A stretch of 9,120 nucleotides of DNA, from assembly GCA_011772275.1 (NCBI GenBank), contig WVZU01000365.1, positions 10,220 to 19,339 of the forward strand, in the 5' to 3' direction. The translations under genes and the position numbers were made by a program. Positions 4,687 to 9,120 of the stretch are shown here, one piece after another. A model generated the notes under the pieces. That model was given only the letters and a program-made list of their open reading frames with translations, had not been told where the DNA came from and did no database searches. Within the stretch, counting starts at the first letter, position 1; each line of letters starts with the position of its first letter. The stretch comes from Planctomycetales bacterium. Its GTDB lineage: Bacteria > Planctomycetota > Planctomycetia > Pirellulales > UBA7805.

Positions 4687-5982
4687 ATGGCCAAGGAATC
4701 CGATCCTTCTTTCACCGACGTAAAATTCGGCGATTTAGGCTTGTCTGACACGACGCTGGCCGCTCTGAGTGCCGCGGAATACCTCGAGCCGACGGCGGTC
4801 CAGGCCGGTTTGATCCCTCGCGCTCTGGAGAGTGCGGATGTCATCGGCCAGGCCCGCACCGGTACCGGCAAGACCGCGGCTTTTGCCATCCCGATCCTGG
4901 AACTGCTTAACCCGGATCGCCGGCATGCCCCCCAGGCGCTGGTCCTGGTGCCGACCCGCGAGCTGGCGGTGCAGGTACGCGACGAGACGGTCAAGCTGTC
5001 CAAGGGCCGGCGGACGCGGACCGTGGCGGTTTACGGTGGCAAACCGATCCGCGGTCAGATTGAAAAGCTGCAGCGGGGTGCCGATATTGTCGTAGGCACA
5101 CCAGGCCGTCTGCTGGATCACATCGGCCGCCGTTCTCTGAAGCTCAAAGACCTCAAAATTGTCGTGCTTGACGAAGCAGATCGCATGCTGGACATCGGCT
5201 TCCGGCCAGATATTGAAAAAATTCTGCGACACTGCCCCCGGCAACGGCAGACCTTGCTGTTAAGCGCCACGGTGCCGCCACCGGTCCAGAGGCTGGCGAG
5301 GCGTTACATGCACGAACCCGAATCATTAAATTTCTCGCCCAGGGAGATCTCCGGGCACACGATTGAGCAGTTTTATTTCACGGTGGACCACGATCGCAAG
5401 TTTGAACTACTGGATAGACTACTTCAGCGGGAAAATCCCAAACAGGCGATTGTATTTTGCCGGACGAAGCGCGGCACGGACCGGGTTGCCCTGCGACTGA
5501 AGAAGCGGCACTCCGACGTCGGCTGTATTCACGGCGATCTTCCCCAACAGGCGCGGGATCGCGTGATGGCCCAATTTCGGGCCGGTACGGTGCGGATCCT
5601 GGTGGCCACCGACGTCGTGGGCCGCGGGATCGACGTGACGGGCATTTCGCATATCATCAACTACGATATACCCCAGTTTTGCGACGATTACGTGCATCGC
5701 GTGGGACGCACGGGTCGGATGAGCAAATTGGGGGTTGCCGAAGGGGTCGCTTTTACCTTTGTGACCCCGGAAGAAGGCAGTGAATTGACGCGGATTGAAA
5801 TGCGTATCGACAAGCTGCTGGGTCGTGACGAAATCGAAGGCTTCGCCACTCAGGCGCAAACGGCTGCCGCGGCAGCGGAAGCCTCTGCCACCGGTGGCGC
5901 CGAGCCGGAAAAGCCGCCCGGGGAGAAGAAACCGCCGCCGCCTGGAAAGCGGCCGCCTCGCCGCATTCGCCGAGCGTTGTAA
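4687..5982 (+). CDS. DEAD-box ATP-dependent RNA helicase (RhlE/CshA type), 431 aa
   Basis: ATP-driven RNA duplex unwinding in the cytoplasm, typically in ribosome assembly, mRNA decay or cold adaptation. All motifs are present in order: Q motif FGDLGLS to EPTAVQ (14-39), motif I ARTGTGKT (56-63), Ia PTRELA (89-94), Ib TPGR (138-141), II DEAD (162-165), III SAT (193-195), IV IVFCRTKRGTD (255-265), V ATDVVGRGIDV (307-317) and VI HRVGRTGR (337-344). After about 385 comes a low-complexity tail of Ala-rich and then Pro/Lys/Arg-rich sequence, as in RhlE-like proteins, that probably adds RNA affinity. ATG 4687 was chosen because residues from there match the family's N-terminus. The in-frame TTG 24 codons earlier adds only Leu/Pro-rich sequence and lies inside the promoter. 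No Shine-Dalgarno precedes 4687. RhlE, CshA and DeaD cannot be separated from sequence alone. Confidence 0.96.
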   Translation: MAKESDPSFTDVKFGDLGLSDTTLAALSAAEYLEPTAVQAGLIPRALESADVIGQARTGTGKTAAFAIPILELLNPDRRHAPQALVLVPTRELAVQVRDETVKLSKGRRTRTVAVYGGKPIRGQIEKLQRGADIVVGTPGRLLDHIGRRSLKLKDLKIVVLDEADRMLDIGFRPDIEKILRHCPRQRQTLLLSATVPPPVQRLARRYMHEPESLNFSPREISGHTIEQFYFTVDHDRKFELLDRLLQRENPKQAIVFCRTKRGTDRVALRLKKRHSDVGCIHGDLPQQARDRVMAQFRAGTVRILVATDVVGRGIDVTGISHIINYDIPQFCDDYVHRVGRTGRMSKLGVAEGVAFTFVTPEEGSELTRIEMRIDKLLGRDEIEGFATQAQTAAAAAEASATGGAEPEKPPGEKKPPPPGKRPPRRIRRAL

Positions 5983-6008
5983 GTTCTCGCTGTAACTTGG
6001 GACGCTTA

Positions 6009-6041
6009 CCGGGTACGCAAGCACCCCGGCTGATTTGTTTT
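6009..6041 (+). terminator. intrinsic terminator of the DEAD-box helicase gene
   Basis: CCGGGT (6009-6014) pairs with ACCCCGG (6023-6029) with one bulged C across an eight-base loop. ATTTGTTTT (6033-6041) follows. It begins 26 bases after the stop codon and lies between convergent genes. Confidence 0.55.
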
Positions 6042-6155
6042 CGAACGGCAAGCTTCTATGCCGGCAGGCCTCAGTCACAGCCGCATCATCCGGGTTGCCA
6101 AACCGAAATCCCGCCGTGCCGGGAAAGTGCCAGGCCAGATTTCCGAAGGGGCATT

Positions 6156-7487
6156 TCAGGAATGATGAGCCGCGCGCGACGGCCAGCGTGGCTGACCGGT
6201 GCTCAACAGTACGCTGGTCCAGCGATCCCCCTCTACCTGCAGACATTTGGTCTGCGTCGTGGCGGCCTCGATGGGGACGTGAATGAACTTGTTGTGTCGC
6301 AGTCCGATCATGGCATTGGTTTTGCCTGCCATGCCGGCATGCACGGCGTGGCGGGCCAGCTGGTCACACAACAGCCGATCCGCACAATTCGCCGGGACAC
6401 TACGAATCATGTAGCTGGGGTCGATGTACTTGAGGCGGATCGCCATTTCGCGTTCCGCGAAATAATCGAGGATTTTATCCCGCAGAAAGACCCCGATATC
6501 GTGATGCTTGACGTTCCCCGAGGCATCACACCCCTGTTGCTGGCCCGGAATCAAATGCTGACCTGCCCCCTCGGCGACAACCACGACGGCATGCTGCCGC
6601 TCGACAATCAACCGTTGCAGCGTCGCCAGAAATCCGTCGTTTCCCTGCAGGGGAAACTGCACCTCCGGTACCAGCACCAGGTCGGCCTCCTGGCTGGCCA
6701 AAGCGGCTCCGGCCGCGATAAAGCCGGCATGCCGCCCCATCAGCTTGACCAGCGCAACCCCGTGAATCGCCGCTCGCGCCTCCACATGGGCGCCGCGGAG
6801 GACCTGTTGCGCCTCCTCCAAAGCGGTCAGGTAGCCGAATGTCCGGTCAACATAAGCGATATCGTTGTCGATCGTCTTGGGGATACCGATTACGGAAATG
6901 GGCATATCACGACCAGCGATCTCGGCGAAAATGGAATGGGCGCCCCGTTGCGTCCCATCGCCACCGACGCACAACAAGATGTCGATACCTTGCTGCTGAA
7001 GAAAGTCGACGATGATCGTCGCATCCTGCGGACCGCGGGAGGTACCCAATACCGTGCCGCCCAGCTTGTGAATCTCTTCGACCAGCTGCGAGCTGATCTC
7101 GACCGGCCGCAGGTCCGAGACCGGATTCAGTCCCAGAAAACCGTGCCGGATTCCCAGCACGGACTTTACGCCGTAATTTTGGGTCGCCTCGAGGTAAATC
7201 GAGCGGATGACGTTATTGATTCCGGGACAGAGGCCGCCGCAGGTAACGATGGCGATCGACGTCTGGGATGGCTGGAAAAACAACCGCTGTCGCGGACCGG
7301 CCTTTTCAAAACTCAGCGGCTCAGCCGGTGGGCTGTGACCAGCGCGGGCCTCGATGTCGAAGTCGACCCGCAAGTCGTCCCGCACGAAGTCCCCCAAACC
7401 ATCCCGCTCGATGGTGGACAGCTTCAGCGGTGATTCAAAGCGGCAATTGCCTAAGGTTGTGATTTGCAGATCGGTCGGCGCCAGCAT
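6156..7487 (-). CDS. 6-phosphofructokinase, plant/trypanosome-like group, probably ATP-dependent (443 aa)
   Basis: Phosphorylates fructose 6-phosphate to fructose 1,6-bisphosphate, the committed step of glycolysis, in the cytoplasm. Visible motifs are VTCGGLCPGIN (81-91), GGDGTQRGA (175-183), the catalytic loop GIPKTIDND (201-209), MGRHAGFIA (250-258), LVPE (272-275) and YIDPSYMIRS (354-363). The Gly in GGDG (E. coli Gly104) is typical of ATP users, where PPi enzymes have Asp. The Lys in PKTIDND (E. coli Gly124) is PPi-like. The Gly/Lys pair is characteristic of ATP-dependent plant and trypanosomatid-type enzymes. An N-terminal extension of about 75 residues precedes the core, making it longer than the 320-residue E. 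coli enzyme. ATG 7487 follows AGGTGA; a TTG at 7550 is less likely. The gene lies downstream of and co-directional with the DinG-like helicase, 178 bases apart, and convergent with the DEAD-box gene. Confidence 0.93.
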   Translation of the reverse strand: MLAPTDLQITTLGNCRFESPLKLSTIERDGLGDFVRDDLRVDFDIEARAGHSPPAEPLSFEKAGPRQRLFFQPSQTSIAIVTCGGLCPGINNVIRSIYLEATQNYGVKSVLGIRHGFLGLNPVSDLRPVEISSQLVEEIHKLGGTVLGTSRGPQDATIIVDFLQQQGIDILLCVGGDGTQRGAHSIFAEIAGRDMPISVIGIPKTIDNDIAYVDRTFGYLTALEEAQQVLRGAHVEARAAIHGVALVKLMGRHAGFIAAGAALASQEADLVLVPEVQFPLQGNDGFLATLQRLIVERQHAVVVVAEGAGQHLIPGQQQGCDASGNVKHHDIGVFLRDKILDYFAEREMAIRLKYIDPSYMIRSVPANCADRLLCDQLARHAVHAGMAGKTNAMIGLRHNKFIHVPIEAATTQTKCLQVEGDRWTSVLLSTGQPRWPSRAAHHS

Positions 7488-7491
7488 GGGA

Positions 7492-7497
7492 TCACCT
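7492..7497 (-). promoter_or_regulatory. ribosome binding site of the phosphofructokinase gene
   Basis: AGGTGA on the - strand, four bases before ATG 7487. It selects this start over the in-frame TTG at 7550, which lies beyond a large hairpin. Confidence 0.6.
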
Positions 7498-7503
7498 GGT
7501 TCC

Positions 7504-7549
7504 TGCCGGGTTGCAAAACGGTGATCTTGCCGTTTCGGCGAACCCGGCA
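7504..7549 (-). promoter_or_regulatory. 46-base leader hairpin just upstream of the phosphofructokinase start
   Basis: TGCCGGGTT (7504-7512) and AACCCGGCA (7541-7549) are a perfect 9-bp inverted repeat. Inside it, AAACGG (7516-7521) pairs with CCGTTT (7530-7535), and GC/GC can be added between them. On the - strand the hairpin ends seven bases before the Shine-Dalgarno. No T-run follows, so it is not a normal terminator for the upstream helicase gene. It may control translation or mRNA stability. Confidence 0.5.
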
Positions 7550-7570
7550 ACGGTGGTTCATGGATTTTGA

Positions 7571-7599
7571 TTTAGAAAATGGGAACACTATGGTGCGAA
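7571..7599 (-). promoter_or_regulatory. weak promoter candidate for the phosphofructokinase gene
   Basis: On the - strand TTCGCA (7594-7599), 17 bases, then TCTAAA (7571-7576), each 4/6 to consensus, in the only AT-rich part of the 178-base gap. A start here would place the hairpin at 7504-7549 in the leader. Read-through from the helicase gene is an alternative. Confidence 0.25.
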
Positions 7600-7665
7600 G
7601 TTTTCAGAAAATTTGAGGGCAAGTCGATCCAGGTCACAGGATCCACGCAGCTAATGGCTCTTTGC

Positions 7666-9120
<1,455 letters not shown>

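Noticed and set aside
5997..7433. 478-residue open frame on the + strand, fully antisense to the phosphofructokinase gene
   Set aside because: It mirrors a gene with clear motifs on the other strand, has no recognisable domain and no ribosome binding site. Long antisense frames are expected in GC-rich codon-biased DNA.
7488..7550. Upstream TTG start adding 21 residues to the phosphofructokinase
   Set aside because: It would begin in the arm of the leader hairpin, whereas ATG 7487 has a good AGGTGA just before it.

Overview
The window is GC-rich bacterial DNA carrying five protein genes. Three lie on the + strand in its left and middle parts (a membrane glycosyltransferase cut by the left edge, an Hsp70-type chaperone, a tiny lysine-rich protein), followed by a fourth + strand gene for a DEAD-box RNA helicase. 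Two lie on the - strand at the right: a phosphofructokinase and a DinG/XPD-type DNA helicase cut by the right edge. Nothing in the sequence names the organism. High GC, long intergenic gaps, mostly weak Shine-Dalgarno sites, a lysine-repeat histone-like protein, a lidless Hsp70 and a plant/trypanosome-like phosphofructokinase are together compatible with a planctomycete, but this is inference.

Layout. 1-1447: the C-terminal three quarters or so of a GT39/ArnT-like glycosyltransferase. 1448-1692: a gap with a weak terminator-like hairpin and two alternative promoters. 1693-3267: an Hsp70 with complete ATPase motifs but no C-terminal lid. 3268-4198: a 931-base stretch with no convincing gene. 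It holds a textbook H-type pseudoknot candidate ending in a T6 run, several further hairpins including one of 19 base pairs, and an AT-rich block with a direct repeat and a 9-bp-arm palindrome, which leads to a possible promoter. 4199-4444: an 81-residue protein that is more than half lysine and is built on a 22-residue tandem repeat. 4498-4540: a strong hairpin. 4602-4630: a good sigma70-like promoter for the helicase at 4687-5982, which ends in a terminator at 6009-6041. 6156-7487 (-): phosphofructokinase, preceded by a ribosome binding site and a large leader hairpin. 7666-9120 (-): the DinG-like helicase, starting inside its iron-sulfur cysteine cluster.

The genes look like separate transcription units of housekeeping and stress type rather than one system: glycolipid or envelope modification, protein folding, nucleoid or RNA binding, RNA unwinding, glycolysis and DNA repair. 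I found no defence system, prophage, transposon, CRISPR array or tRNA. The least ordinary parts are the structured gene-free region after the Hsp70 gene, the Lys-rich repeat protein with its regulatory-looking upstream DNA, and the lidless Hsp70.
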